Part shown: piece by piece, positions 1-12,923 of the stretch
Numbering within the stretch: position 1 is the stretch's first letter
How the letters are laid out: the number at the start of each line of letters is the position of its first letter
Assembly (NCBI GenBank): GCA_036365515.1
Contig: CM070874.1
Coordinates: forward strand, 47,987,083 to 48,051,082
Reading direction: 5' to 3'
DNA: 64,000 nucleotides
From: Torymus aiolomorphi
Lineage: Eukaryota; Arthropoda; Insecta; Hymenoptera; Torymidae
Program-made: the position numbers and the translations under genes
Notes under the pieces: model-generated
What the model saw: the letters and a program-made list of their open reading frames with translations, nothing else
The model's database searches: none
What the model was told of the DNA's origin: nothing

Positions 1-807
1 AACTTATCAGGAATTGGTCGTAGCAAAAAATGTTCAATATAAAAAAGTTTTGTTTTAATATTATCTATAACTTTTACATTTAAAATTTTTGTGTAAAGTC
101 AAATTCTGCTCAGTTATAAACGAAAATCAGCCATTTTATGTACATTTAGGCGTTAAAACCCGTTTTTTTGGATTTAACTCATCAGGAATTGATCGTACAA
201 AAAAATGTCGAATAGGAAAAAGTTTTGTTTCAATATTATCTATAACTTTTGTATTTAACATTTTTGTGTAAATTCAAATCCTGTAAAGTAATAGCAAAAA
301 AACGACTATTTTTGATGATTTTAGCGATTTTTTCGCTATTACATTGTTAAATATTGTTCATAGAAAAAAATGTTCAATGTAAAAAAGACGTCTTTTAATT
401 AGTTTTAGCAGATGCATTTGTTGTTTTTGACTTAAATTTAATTTTGTTCACAGCATGCTCAAAATTGATTTTTTCAAATTTTTATTTGCTCTGGCGTTTT
501 TTTATTTGTCGATCGATTTGGCTCGGTAGAGAACTGTCAGTTACTTATAATTAAACAAATATATTCCCCAAAGCCCGTTTGGATCCGTCGAAATTTCGCT
601 GAGATAATCGGGTTACTTGATCACATACATACGTACAGACATACATACATCTCTGAAAACGCTTAAAATGTACTTCTTTTGAGTGGAAAATAGTTTTTAT
701 GTTGTAAATTTTCAGAATTTGAAGTGTTACAATTTTCGCCCTGACGAAAATATAAGGCTCTCCCGAGAAGCGGTCGTGCCTAACGAGAAGCGGTCGTGCC
801 TAAAAAC
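1..807. repeat. Repeat element copy 1: 175-bp satellite units plus unique tail, truncated by window edge
   Basis: Positions 1-290 hold diverged units of the roughly 175-bp repeat seen intact at 1,390-2,090. A tail follows (about 290-807) that matches 2,090-2,558 in the same orientation, including the shared stretch with repeated 'acatacat' words near 630. The element ends in GCGGTCGTGCCTAA, and that last block is duplicated head to tail here (about 763-802). No open reading frame is evident. The left end lies outside the window. The superfamily is not recognised; a non-autonomous element or a 3' fragment of a retroelement is possible. Confidence 0.7.
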
Positions 808-1389
808 TGCAGATATCAGTATTCTGCTGGCAAAAGCTATCTGACGCATTCACAATAAAGAGTCAATGTCTTACATATTTAAAAATGTTATTTTGGAGGA
901 TTGAATGTTGTCGTTATGTTACGCAAGTCGATCATCGATACCTTTATACATATGTATATCACACGGATTATCAGCGCGCCCACCGTATCAAGATGGAAAG
1001 AGAAAATTCTATTTACGCACACATACACGTGAACCATTCTTTTATTATAGAGTACAATTCTATTCTTTAATTTTCTATGATATTTTTATATAATCTGATA
1101 ATGAAAACAATCGCAATAATTGATAAAAGGTCATTTAAGAGCGACTTCCATTTCAGAAGGAAGCGGTTTTACAATCATTAATGTATTAACATTTTACAGC
1201 ATTTTATTTTCGATCAATTTATTATTAGATTTTTTTCCTTACGTCGTAAATCATTAGAACTATATAACGTTATTATAAGAGAGGTTGTTTCAATTGGAGT
1301 TTTTAGGAATATCCATTTAATTACAAAAGATAGAGCGAATTTGGTTTTATTATTATTGTTACTATTAGTACGCCAATCACTAGTTATGT
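808..1389. other. AT-rich spacer between two repeat copies
   Basis: No gene, RNA or clear repeat is seen. Overlapping short open frames near 885-1,093 have no splice context or recognisable motif. Confidence 0.5.
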
Positions 1390-2558
1390 ATATTTAAGCG
1401 CTTAAAATCGTTTTTATAAGTCTAACTTGTCAGAAATTGATTTTACATGAAAATGTTAGATGGAAAAAAGTTTTGTTTAAATATTATCTACAACTTTTGT
1501 ATTTAATATTTTTGTGTAAAATCTAATACTGTCAAGTTATAACTGAAAATTGTCCAGTTTATGTATATTGTAGCGTTTAAAATCGTTTTTATCGGATTAG
1601 CTCATTAGAAGTTGATTTTACACAAAAATGTTGAATAGGAAAAAGATTTGTTTTAATATTATGTATAACTTTTGTATTTAATATTTTTGTGTAAAATCAA
1701 ATTCTGTCAAGTTATAGCCGAAAATCGTCTATTTTATGTATATTTTGGCGTTTAAAATCGTTTTTATCGGATTAGCTCATTAGGAGTTGATTTTACACAA
1801 AAATGTTAAATAGGAAAAAGTTTTGCTTTAATATTATCTAAAACTTTTGTATTTAACACTTTTGTGTAAAATCAAATCCTGTCAAGTTATAGCCGAAAAC
1901 CGTCGATTTTATGTATATTTTGGCGTTTAAAATCGTTTTCATAAGTGTAACTTATCAGGAGTTCATTTTACACAAAAGTGATAAATAGGAAAAAGTTTTG
2001 TTTAAATATTATCTCCAACTTTTATATCTAACATTTTTGTGTAAAATCAAATTCTGTCAAGTGATAGCTGAAAATCGCCCATTTTTGACCTTTTTTGCCG
2101 TTTTTCGCAGTTATCTTGGCAAATATTGCTCGTAGAAAAAAGTGTCCAACAGATAAAAGGTGTATTTTAATTAGTTTTAGCAGTTAGACCTGTAGATATA
2201 AGCTTAAAATTAATTTTTCTAGTCATTAAGCTTAAAAATCGATATTTTGAAATATTTCTTTGTGCTCGCATTTTTTTAATTTTTCATCGATCTATCTCAA
2301 TTGAGAACCAGGACTTAGGTATAATTAAAGGAGTATTTTTCCGCGATCCCGATGGAATCGGTTGAAAATTCATTGAGATAATCGAGGAACTTGCCTACAT
2401 ACGGGCGTACAGACATACATACATCACAGAAAACGCTTAAAACGCACTCATTTTGACTGGAAAAGACTTTTCTTGTATCAAATTATTAGTTTTTGAAGTT
2501 AGACAATTTTCGCTCTGGTGAAATTATAAGGCTCTCCCGAGCAGCGGTCGTGCCTAAA
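1390..2558. repeat. Repeat element copy 2: four 175-bp tandem units plus tail
   Basis: The word 'aaaatcg' recurs at about 1,406, 1,581, 1,756 and 1,931, an exact 175-bp spacing, within units that each also carry 'gtgtaaaatcaaat' and 'gtcaagttata'. The tail (2,090-2,558) is a direct-orientation copy of the tail of copy 1 and ends with the same GCGGTCGTGCCTAA block, present once here. No coding potential is seen. Confidence 0.75.
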
Positions 2559-2675
2559 AAATTAGATTTGACCTTCAAATGACCTTGAAGGTCAAGATCA
2601 AGGTCAAATTGGAGGTCACCATTTGATGTCCCCCTCCGGACCTAATAACATTTGACTAGGATTTTCTACCAGGGA

Positions 2676-3504
2676 TATATGTCAAATTCTACAGAAAATT
2701 ACCAATAACTGTGGACGAAAAATCGTAAAAATTCAAAGTTGGAGCACACCTCCAACAACTGACTTTTCCAATTCTGTAGTAAAAATAATGCACGAACAGC
2801 GTGTCTAACCAAGGAAATCGGCATAGTGTTTTTCAGGAAGCTACATTTAAGTTTTCTTATGGAAATTTAACATGGGAAAAATGGACGAAAAGTGGTCATT
2901 GATGATTAACCAATAGCAAGCTATTGAATCGGCAAAAACAAATTTCACAAAAAAGCGATTAAAGTAGAAGAAAAGAGCTTTAATTTGTTACTAGAATCGT
3001 TAAAATCGGTCGATTCTGTGCAAAGCTACGGGAATTTGAAAATTGCGAAAAATGACCAAAAATGAGCGACTTTTCCCAAACCCACGTAATTCTTAAAATT
3101 TTCGTCATTTTTCGTCATTTTTCGTCATTTTTTGCAATTTTTAAATTCACGTAGCTTTGCACAGAATCGACCGATTTTAACGATTCTAGTATCAAATTAA
3201 AACTCTTTTCTTCTACTTTAATCGCCTTTTTGTGAAATTTGTTTTTGCCGATTCAATAGCTTGCTATTGGTTAATCATCAATGATCACTTTTCGTCCATT
3301 TTTCCCATGTTAAATTTCCATAAGAAAACTTAAATGCAGCTTCCTGAAAAACACTATGCCGATTTCCTTGATTCGACACGCTTTTCGTGTATTATTTTTG
3401 CTACAGAGTAGGAAAAATCAGTCGTTGGAGGTGTGCTTCAACTTTGAATTTTTACGATTTTTCGCCCGCAGTTATGGGTAATTTTCTGTAGAATTTGACA
3501 TATA
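2676..3504. repeat. Foldback element with arms of about 390 bp
   Basis: The outer end ATATGTCAAATTCTACAGAA near 2,677 returns as its reverse complement ending at about 3,503. Pairing continues inward with few mismatches through the blocks containing 'caatagcaagctattg' and 'aagctacggg', to a centre near 3,057-3,124 made of repeated 'ttcgtcattt'. Arms are roughly 380-395 bp each. No transposase frame is present, so it is non-autonomous. Relatives with the same ends occur at 32,591-34,214 and, as a fragment, at 28,375-28,660. Confidence 0.85.
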
Positions 3505-4139
3505 CTATATTTTAACGTCCCTCCAACAGTTTTTACTAAACGCATACTTGCGGAAGCATACACAAAATTTTCCGCTTAAGGCGACTGAATTACCTCGAGT
3601 GACCTTATATGCAATATGTCTTAACATTGGTAATCTGTCGAGGTTCAGTTCCGCAACCTCACCAAAGTATCGATTTTGTAAAAATTAGTTATTTTAGTTA
3701 TCATGAATTCTCTCCATATATCCTATATGCGCATTAGAATAAACGTAAAAAATTAGACTATGTTATGCGTATGCGGGAATAAAGTAAAAAAGAATCAGAC
3801 ACGACTTTTGCCCCGCTTTTCAGGCTATAAAGTGTCCATTATAGTGGAAATGGGAATAAAAAGTTTTATGAGTTTTATTGCAGTTTTTTTCTTTGTATTT
3901 TAGCATGTTAACATTTTTGTAGAATATTAACTCACGTCTGGACAATAAGACAATGGTTCCAAATAATTTTGAGATAATGGATATCATTAGCAGTTTTATG
4001 TACGATGAGTACACTATAAAAATGCAATAAAATAAATCATTAATAATCGAATGTATAACACGTATCAGCCTTGTTTTCATTTTAGTCACGCAAACCTATT
4101 TCAACGAAGTTGTAAAGTCATTGATAAAAACTGTTTACA
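3505..4139. other. AT-rich stretch, no feature seen
   Basis: Ordinary AT-rich sequence. An 89-codon open frame on the minus strand (3,820-4,089) has no recognisable domain or splice signals and looks like chance. Confidence 0.5.
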
Positions 4140-4600
4140 CGTTTTGTCAGCTGCGTACTTGAGGCCCATGCGACAAGTATTTCAACGATTTAAAAATTCA
4201 AACCGTCCGATTTGACATGAAATGCGTCGTATATCTGCTGGTATACGCGCGTAGGTGGCAGACAGGAATTTCGCACAGTAGCGCGCGGCTAGTCGCGTGT
4301 CGATGCCCATTGTTTAATCCGCGAGATGGAAGGCCGCCGGGCGGGCTCGGCTCGGCGTTTGTTAAAATTAAAAATCTATAAACACGCTCGTGCGAGTGAA
4401 AAACGCGCCTCAGTAAATATTGCGGATATGAACTGTGCGGCCGAGCTGTTTTTTCGCCTATACCCGCGCCACGAGTGAAGCTATTAAGCTTATTGTGTGT
4501 ATGCGATATGTGAATACGCGGAGTTGTTTCGGAAGGAACGGGGAGAGCGCGTGACGTGTGATTTGGTGAAAAAAAGCGCGCGAGTGTAAAACGCTTGGAA
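4140..4600. promoter_or_regulatory. CpG-rich patch, possible promoter
   Basis: GC content and CpG density rise sharply against the flanks. A TATAAA at 4,377-4,382 on the plus strand is followed about 35 bp later by an initiator-like CTCAGT (A at 4,412), slightly longer than the usual spacing. No open frame with a start and consensus donor is evident, so an untranslated first exon or an enhancer are both possible. This is inference from composition and weak motifs. Confidence 0.25.
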
Positions 4601-5438
4601 AGAGCAGAAAATTATTGATATTTCAAATTTCTTTTTTTTATGTGTTATCACTTTTTTTTATATGACAGTGAATGTGTGAAAATTCGATTTTCATCAATTC
4701 AAGCCTTTTCGACAAGAGAATCATTTTTTTACGACGATACTTAAATTGTATAAAGATTTTGTACATAAATGATTCTATATAGCCCTCATGGGATATACTT
4801 TCTCTAGTCAGATATGAAAACAAAAGAAACATCACAGTGAGGTGTTTTGGAACTTATGCCTTGAATTAATGTACTATATTTCTCTCGTACAAATAGCATC
4901 AGCCTATTTTTTTCTGAAGGAAAAACAATATAAAAACAATAAGTATATAAGTAAAAATTCAAAATTTCAAAAACAGATGATATATTTAATATATGTTGAA
5001 CTTTATATACCATATCGTCGCTAGTAAATACCACGTAGATGCAAAGAAAAGGAAGGCACCAGAAATGAAACGTCCAACATAGTGGCTCATATCACCATTG
5101 TGTAAAATATGAAATTATCTTCCGCAAGACAACCTCGATACTGGCAAGAGTTTTTTTTCATGCGGAAGTTCGAGATTTCAATGTTATAAATTGCAGGTGC
5201 TGGAAGAGCGACTACTTTCAGCATATAGAAAAATAAAAATGAGAATGCACGCATCATTTCCGATCAAATCGTATCTAACACTACAATAACTATAATATTA
5301 CAATTTTATGTTATATGAAACTAAATGTTAAAATAATTTGAATTCTGAAATAATTGAATGTATTGTTGCTTAGTAACGAGATAACAATAAACGGTTTTGC
5401 GAATTGTGTGAATTGACCGCATCGAAGCGAGCAATTAC
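4601..5438. other. AT-rich stretch, no feature seen
   Basis: Short overlapping open frames near 4,638-5,034 have AT-driven composition and no motif. Nothing else is recognised. Confidence 0.5.
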
Positions 5439-6468
5439 AATGGGGCTTATTCCGCCCCTCGGTGGGTGGTAGTCTAGGCGCCGACAATACATTTCGTGGC
5501 CAAATTTTGTCCCCGCCTGAACGAAAGTTTTCTAGGCGTAATTTGGCCTGCTGAATCTGAATTTCGAGGGTTCTCGGCCGAATAAGTGGGAGAAAAAAGT
5601 TATAAACAATTTAATTGTTTAAAAGGCCAATCTCCGAAGTGAAATATCGCAGCGGGCTGAAACTTTTTTCAAAACGTTTGTTTTAGAAACGTTTTTTATT
5701 TAGAAACTTTTTTGTCCTTATACTTTTTCAGCTATGTCTGATAGCTTTAAAGATATCAACAATAAACGCCTTTTGGTGCGCCTTTGCTCTTTACTATACC
5801 ACGCGCAGCCGCCACGCACCGCCTCTCCGTCTTTGCACTTACTATTGTTACTAGATAAAATGAGTAGATTTTATGATTTGAAATGTATAAATATATATTC
5901 CATCGCATAAGTCTCAAAAGAATGATCCATTCAACCATCAAAAATCACTAATTTGTATATTGTACACAAGCTTTCAGGTGAATACTTTACTTGTCTGCGT
6001 AGAAATATTTAACGTTTTATTTCATTACTGATCCAAAAGGCGTTTATCATTGATATCTTTAAAACTCTCAGACATAGCTAAAATAGTATAAGAACAAAAA
6101 AGTTTCTAAATATAAAAACAAACGTTTTGAAAAAAAGTTTCAGTTCGCTGTGATATTTCGCTTCGGAGATATGGCCTTTTAAACAATTAAATTGTTTATA
6201 ACTTTTTTCTCCCACTTTTTCGGCCGGGAGCCCTCGAAATTCAGATTCAGCAGGCCAAAATACGCCTAGAAAACTTTGGTTCAGGCGGGGATATAATTTG
6301 GCCACGAAATATATTGTTGGCGCCTAGACTATGGCGCTTATAAGACATAAGGATAAATACATTATTTTTGTATATCTATATATTGGAGTTGTGCGCGCAT
6401 GCATACAAAAATAATTTATTTATCCCGATATCTTACTCGCGCCATCAAACGGCGGAATGAGCCCCATT
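5439..6468. mobile_element. Non-autonomous TIR/foldback element
   Basis: The ends AATGGGGCTTATTCCGCC (5,439) and GGCGGAATGAGCCCCATT (to 6,468) are near-perfect inverted repeats. Inside, long arms (about 5,475-5,780 and 6,030-6,325) pair closely, including the blocks with 'aacaatttaattgttt' and 'tcagattcagcaggcc'. The unpaired centre (about 5,780-6,030) differs in composition. An extra 110 bp in the right arm (6,333-6,445) contains a smaller inverted pair around 'acaaaaataattta'. No transposase frame is seen. Confidence 0.8.
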
Positions 6469-7379
6469 AATTTCGACTCAATTGTTCGTCCGAACATATA
6501 ATTATATAGATATAAATGAAAAAGTAATGGAGAAGTATAAAGTTTCGATGGTTAGTTTGTTGAACATGTATACTATATTTAGAAAATAAACGAAAGACTC
6601 TCTAAATCGATGTTTCTTTTCTTGTAAAGATGTATAGACCTCTGTACCACTAGTGATGCTAATTTCAAGTACGTAAGTAATATTCTATGAACGCAAATTT
6701 ACCAAATTGTTAAATTTTGAAAATTCTTCGTCATTGCAGACAAAACGAATAACTTATTAAAAGCTGTTTATGATGACAGAAGAGACTAGTCTAATATTAA
6801 TTTACCTGGAATTAACTAGAAAAAAAATAAGATTTGTTTTAGTTAATATCAACACTCAACATGCTATGCCCATATGTAATACACGGTCAATACTGGGCAC
6901 TAATAAAGTGGCCAATATTGAGCAAAAAAGACATCATTCCATTTTGAATTATACTCAGCCACCAAAGAATTTTATCAACCCGGAGACTCGTTGGTTTATT
7001 TCTAGATGCTTCAAGAAAAAGTCGAAATAAAATAAATATTACATTATCTGTAGAAAAGAGATGAGAAGACAAAAATATCTTTCAAATCTAAGATTGATAT
7101 TGCAATACTAAATTCTAATGTAACTTCGTGAATTTCGTATATCGGGCATGAAATATCTTTAATAAAATGATATTTTACATCTAACCATGGTTGTCTGATA
7201 CCGTCACATATCGTGAGACGCATGCCCCCTCTACTTACTTCCCTGAAGCGTACATTCTTATAATCTCAAATACGTTTTGGGCTGAAATGGTCATACATGA
7301 GAGTCACTATTGGAAAACATTCTAATTACTCGGGATAACAACAAATACTTTTTAATTACGTGTCTATTATATTCTCATC
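6469..7379. other. AT-rich stretch, no feature seen
   Basis: An 86-codon open frame (6,770-7,030, plus strand) has no recognisable domain. No repeats or RNA genes were noticed. Confidence 0.5.
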
Positions 7380-7607
7380 GCCTAGTGAGGCAAAGTGCAA
7401 AGTCTCCGGTGAAAGAGCAAACGGGGGAAGGAAGAAGGATACGGGAGAAGGCGAACATAATGAAAATACGACCTTCGTTATCCTTCGAAAGACTCGCATC
7501 GTGGATCGGATTAAAGTTTCGCGAGCGCACGCGCGCTTTTCGACTGAAACTGGGCCGTTTTCTCTTCCCATTGTGCGGCAAAGATTATGTTTCCAATTAA
7601 AGAGGAC

Positions 7608-7638
<31 letters not shown>

Positions 7639-8030
7639 CTCTCTCTCTCTCCCGCTCTCTCTCCTCGTCTATTCGCGGCGCAGCAATAGCGGGGTGAAAG
7701 AGAGAAAAAAGTTTCTAATTAAACGTTAGCTTCGATGTATAAACGAGGCGGAAGATAAGAAGCGTGCGCGCGCTTGTTCGTGGAACAACGAGGAGGCGCG
7801 TTCTACCGCCGCGCGGCTAAGTTTCTCTACCGCACGAGCGGTAGCGGCGTTTTGCCACTTTATTCGGCTGCTAGAGCGCGCACCGGGCGAGATACGATCT
7901 CTTCTCGCGAGTGCAGTGCGCGCGCACCGCGAGAAACGCGAAGGGGGCAAGAGCTACAGATAAGAGAGTTTAGCGCGCACGGGGGGTGCATTCGGATTTT
8001 CAGCTTTGCCCAACTTTCAAACGTATTGTA
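7380..8030. promoter_or_regulatory. CpG-rich patch with CT microsatellite
   Basis: A GC-rich block with abundant CpG and a (CT)n tract at about 7,610-7,665. Several frames stay open on both strands because stop codons are rare in such composition. None shows a recognisable domain, so the open frames are not annotated as genes. CT/GA tracts near CpG-rich DNA are common in insect regulatory regions; the assignment is by composition only. Confidence 0.25.
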
Positions 8031-9989
8031 CTCCACTTCATTCTTCATCGACGGTAGAAGAATCTGTAATTTTGTTATAGCTCTATCCTGATTATCTGCA
8101 TCATAGATTTAAATTTGCACAGTACTAATTTTATGTGTAGGTGACTTATATTAGAATGATGCAAGGTAAACATGATGAGTAAAGTTGACCACTGAACGTA
8201 TTACTGAATCCCTTTTATTCGATAATATTAGAAATCTTTTTTTGTTTTTATTATTAGCATTCAAACAAATTAAGGGATAAACATTTGTTTAATATAATTT
8301 TATTTTATATTATTTTTTATTGTAAAAAGTAATGTTTCAGAAATTTTTCTGTTTTTTTTTTTATAGACTTGAGACTTGATGATAATAGTACGCCATCTCA
8401 CGGATAAAGTCTGAACTGATGAATGGGGGGAGAAGCGTTGAATAGCAATTTATTGCTATAGCATATTATATATATGCTTTAGCATATTACCAATGATAAT
8501 CCAATTATATTTAACACAATAACTGTCATAATTTCAGTTATTATTTAATGTATTCATATAATAATTAATAATATAGACTGGCATTTAATAGAACACTTTT
8601 TAAATATATAATATTAATGTACGGCCATGCTTACATGCTTTATCAGGTAAAACATATTTTTACTGTTCTACAGATGTGTAAATTTTAGCTAATTTGGAAA
8701 AATAATTTTTGCTCATAAGGAAGTAATATTTTCTTTTGAAAAATATGTGATCTGATTAAATAATTAATGTTAACGAAGATTATCAATGTTTAGACGTAAG
8801 CTCATATTTTAATTTCAAACGCAGGAAACATATTCGTATAATTACAACTCGATTATGTATTACAGAGAAATTGCTTTACAGAGCTGCGTGTAATAAATTT
8901 AACAATAACTAATTACGAATAATTAAATTGAAAGAGTGCATATTTGTAGTCGTAATAAATTGTAAATGAAATTCAATCGATCATCTATTTGCTGGACGAA
9001 TGCAAGATTTTCCGCATTATTTAGTCGATATATGCCGATGTCGTATAACGACGTCATTAAATGAAATCGCAACTGATATACGCCGACGATAGCGAATTCA
9101 GCTGGAAATTCGAGTAGGAAGTACCAGCTCGAAATTAACTGTCATTAATGATAATTGCAACGAGAAATATCCATTGTATTATGTTGAAGAGATCATATTA
9201 TCAAAATTCATGCTTTCATACCATTAAGCTACATTTTTTATACTACAGGTATCTCTCGATATTTTGCGACTCTAGTAATTATAAAGGAAATCATCAAAAG
9301 AATTGGAAAATTCTTTTTATATATTCAGCCATTGAGAATATATTACGATTATGTTATTGTTTTGGTTTCACAGCTATCTTACATAATGCTTACATCCCTG
9401 GTAATCATGTGTTGTAAAAGCTTAATTATAATTTAATAACAATTATATTCACTGTACATCCAATTCATATAACCTCTTCCCGTACTATTCATTTTAATAA
9501 AATTACAAATTTTATTTCTTTGCAAGTATATCATAATAGAATTATACATTCTTAATGCATAAAACTGACTGATATTTGCAGTATTTCACCTGAGGAATTT
9601 GATGCATGCAATATTTTTTACTTATTAGATAAGATAATGACACAATCAAAATTAAGTTTGTTCCACATACGTGGACATATACGGAAACAGGATATCGTTA
9701 TTGGCGATATTCATATTCGGTGAATAGTAGTTTGCAAATAGCAGATATTGCCAGAGATAACACGAATCCTTCAATAAAAGCTTGATTAAAAAAATAGTCC
9801 CTCAGTTTTTAAATGCAGATCTCGGGAGGAAGGATATGCGAAAGCGGCAAACTCGTCGACAGGAGAGCAGCTAGAAATATTAAAATGACGAAAATGCAAA
9901 TGGAGAAAGAATATATAAGTCAAGATGTTCTTTCCCGCTCACGGCTCTTTATGCCGTCGACCAACTTGACACACATATACTCGCGCCTG
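8031..9989. other. AT-rich stretch, no feature seen
   Basis: About 2 kb of low-complexity AT-rich DNA. The 89-codon frame at 9,148-9,417 has no motif. No tRNA boxes, inverted repeats or exon pairs were found. Confidence 0.5.
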
Positions 9990-10720
9990 GTGGAAATATA
10001 ACGCGGCCGCAATAGTGTGCGAGCTGCGGTGGCGGCCGGTGCGCGAGCCGCCCTCTGCTCTATGCGCATATTTCAACTTGCATAACGGGCGCATTAGCAT
10101 CGGCATTCGCGTATTGTTTTCGTTCGGGCTCTCGCACTGCACTGCGCGAACGATGTCCGCGCGCACCCGACTATCTCGCTCCCACCCCCTCTCTCTCTGT
10201 CTCTCTCGCGCGCGCATATTTGCAATCCTGATATCCAACGATAACGGATTCCTATCGTTCGCTGGCCGGCCGCGAGCGAGTGAGCGAGAGCGCGCGCGCG
10301 CTATGATTACAGTTCACTCGCCATTACGCGGCCACGCAAAGTTATTGTTTTGACTGTCCATAGCCGGCGAGAGCAAATATTGATCGCTCGCGCAGCCGCC
10401 GCGCCGCTATACCACCACCACCACCGCTGCTGCAGCGCGCGCGAATTCGGGAAAATCCCTCTGTACGCGCGCTTGCGTGGCGATTTTTCATTCGTGTATT
10501 TTTAATGCGGCCAGAGCGGCAGCAGCCCTACGACCGAGATCTATCGCGGGAGCCCTTCTGTTATTTTTATCTTTTAATGAAGATGCGTGCGAGTTATTTT
10601 ACACTCGCGCTCACGCGTTCGTATATTTTGAACTACTGCAAATATTAGCGCATGATCTCGACCAGAAACGCCGTGATCGTTCGACATTTAATAACGCGGG
10701 CTTTGATTTTGGTTGGTAGT
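9990..10720. promoter_or_regulatory. CpG-rich patch with GA/CT and CCA tracts
   Basis: A GC-rich block with short CT, CG and (CCA)n runs (about 10,190-10,220 and 10,411-10,425). Overlapping open frames occur on both strands, as expected from composition. No domain or start-plus-donor context was recognised. Confidence 0.25.
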
Positions 10721-10961
10721 TATTAACAGATATGGTCGGGTATTTTCACCAGCCCTGTGCAACTGTTACATTATGCGGCTTAATGAGAGCGAGGTTCTGT
10801 ATAAATATCAAAACGTATTACTCTGTAATGTTATTCGACACTTTGTTCAAGAGTATGTAATCGCAATTGAAATATTGAACTTTCGTCAAGTTCTTAATTA
10901 AACTGATTTATTTTTGAGTATAATTGTGTAAATATGTTAATTCATTAAAAGTCACACTTTT

Positions 10962-11927
10962 CCTGGTAGAAAATTAACCAGCTATTCTGACTAAGCTGTT
11001 ATAAATTAGCTATATTTCTTATAGCTAGAAATAAGCTATCATGTTAACTACAATCTAGCAAAAAAGTGGTTCATTTCTTTTAACCTTTGAAAAGCGATAT
11101 TTGTTAGCCATATATAAATGAACTCATTTTTCTAGCTAAGAACGGTACCTTGATAATATTGTCTACGACCTAAGTGTTCAGGGTAGGCGATGACCGTATC
11201 TAAGTATTACACCAAGGCTCTGTGTGACTAGAGGTGAGGGCGCTTCCAATGCATAGTCTAGATGTTCAGGGTAACCGATCATCGTGTGTAGGTGGTGCGC
11301 TCCGTAGTTTTCTGCATCTATGGTCGCAAAGCAGTCAATGCGTATCCCAGGTGCTTTTGGGTAACCGATGATGGTGTCTAGGTGGAGCGCTTCGTAGTTT
11401 TTTGCGTTTAGATCTCAAGGCGCATACATGGTCTAGTAATTCGGGGTAGCCGATGACGGTGTCTACGTGAAACGTTTCATAGTTTTTTGCGTCTAGGTGT
11501 CGGAACGCTATCAACGCGTGGTTTAGGTGTTCAGGATAGTCGATGACGATGTCTAAATAGTGTGCTCTGTAGTTTTTTACCTTTAGGTGTTGGAATGCAT
11601 CGAATGCATGGTCTAGGTGTCAGGAGTGGCCGATGATGGTGTCTAATTGGTGCGCTCTATAGTTGCTTGCGATTATAGGTTTTTCAACGTATCCAACACA
11701 TAAAAGACGCTGAAAACTGCGAAGCGCACCACCTAGACTCCATCATCGATTTTCTCTAATACCCAGCGCAGCTGTTCAATGGTTGTATCTTAAGCATAGG
11801 TATACTTCTATAGCTAAAAGCGTGACGTTTTTACCGGAGTTTCTAGCTAACTTTTAGCTAAACAGTTAACCATATTCTGAAAATTAGCTAATTTATAGCT
11901 AGAGTATGCTTAAGATTTTTACCAAGG
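10962..11927. mobile_element. TIR element with internal 90-bp minisatellite
   Basis: The termini CCTGGTAGAAA (10,962) and TTTTTACCAAGG (to 11,927) are inverted. Flanking zones rich in 'tagctaa' words pair across the element. The centre is a tandem array in which 'cgatga/cgatca' recurs at about 11,188, 11,277, 11,366, 11,451, 11,541 and 11,631, a period of about 90 bp over roughly six diverged units. No transposase is present. Similar ends (CCCTGGTGGAAATTG) bound the element at 51,612-52,163. Confidence 0.75.
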
Positions 11928-12239
11928 TTCCAAAATAAATTTTCTTATTTCTGTAGCAATATTATTTATTTTTCATGCGTGTTTTGTAATTATGATGTGT
12001 CTTTATTGATATAAAATTGAATACAAATGTCAATCATTTAACTCACCTTTATAGATTTTATAATTTCAAAGTCGAGTCGATATTTATAATTTCGTTTTAA
12101 TTGATTGAACTTTTAGAATCGTATGTAAATTCATTTCCAGCTTAGGGGAATTGTGATAGAGCTCAACACGCGCAATTATCTTATAATCCGCTTATAAAGT
12201 TGACAATTTCCAAATTATCAATTCGACGCCGATCGTCAA

Positions 12240-12625
12240 AGGCATGAAAGCGAAAAGGGGGAACGAAGAATCCGGCAAAGCCTAAGGAAGACGCCTCTCA
12301 TCTGCTCGATTAATACTCGCGCAACATATTTTACCCACTCGCTGCGAATGCCTCCAATTAACGTACACGCACACCCATTATATTCCTATAGGTATTCCTC
12401 CTGTGCGCATTTATTCTCATTTCCATCCTCGTCGTCGCTGTAGGTACACGCGGCTGTAATATGGACGAGGAATTGAGCACACACGAGAACTGTCTGAAAT
12501 AATTCGCTGCAGGAGATTGCGCGACGATGGCGATGAGTGAGTGAGCGAGACAGCCGAGTCGCTGTAACGACTTGACGTGTGTATAGAGCTATATACACAC
12601 ACACACACACACACACACAAAGAGC
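12240..12625. promoter_or_regulatory. Moderately CpG-rich patch ending in CA microsatellite
   Basis: Raised GC with a (CA)n tract at about 12,593-12,619. No gene was recognised. Confidence 0.2.
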
Positions 12626-12923
12626 TTAAATGCCTTGCTCCCTTTCATCCACCTCGCTTTCGTACCAATGCTTAGTACCGTTCATTATGGATTTTAGCTA
12701 ATCACTCGATAATCGTTTCATCGCTTCAACTCTCATTTAATATCAAATGAGAATCATTTTTTCATAATTTTTGAGAAATGTTTCAAATTTTTAAGAAATT
12801 TATACAAATATAGATGTATTTTATCTTATCTTTCATTCCAATATTTACTTAAAAGTAAACGGAGTTCATGTTACAGAGACAGATTTACTTTTCAACAGCA
12901 GCGAGATGAATGCGCAATAGACT

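Noticed and set aside
11160..11700. CRISPR-like array
   Set aside because: The units are diverged 90-bp tandem repeats without conserved short repeats and unique spacers, inside a TIR element in a eukaryotic genome.
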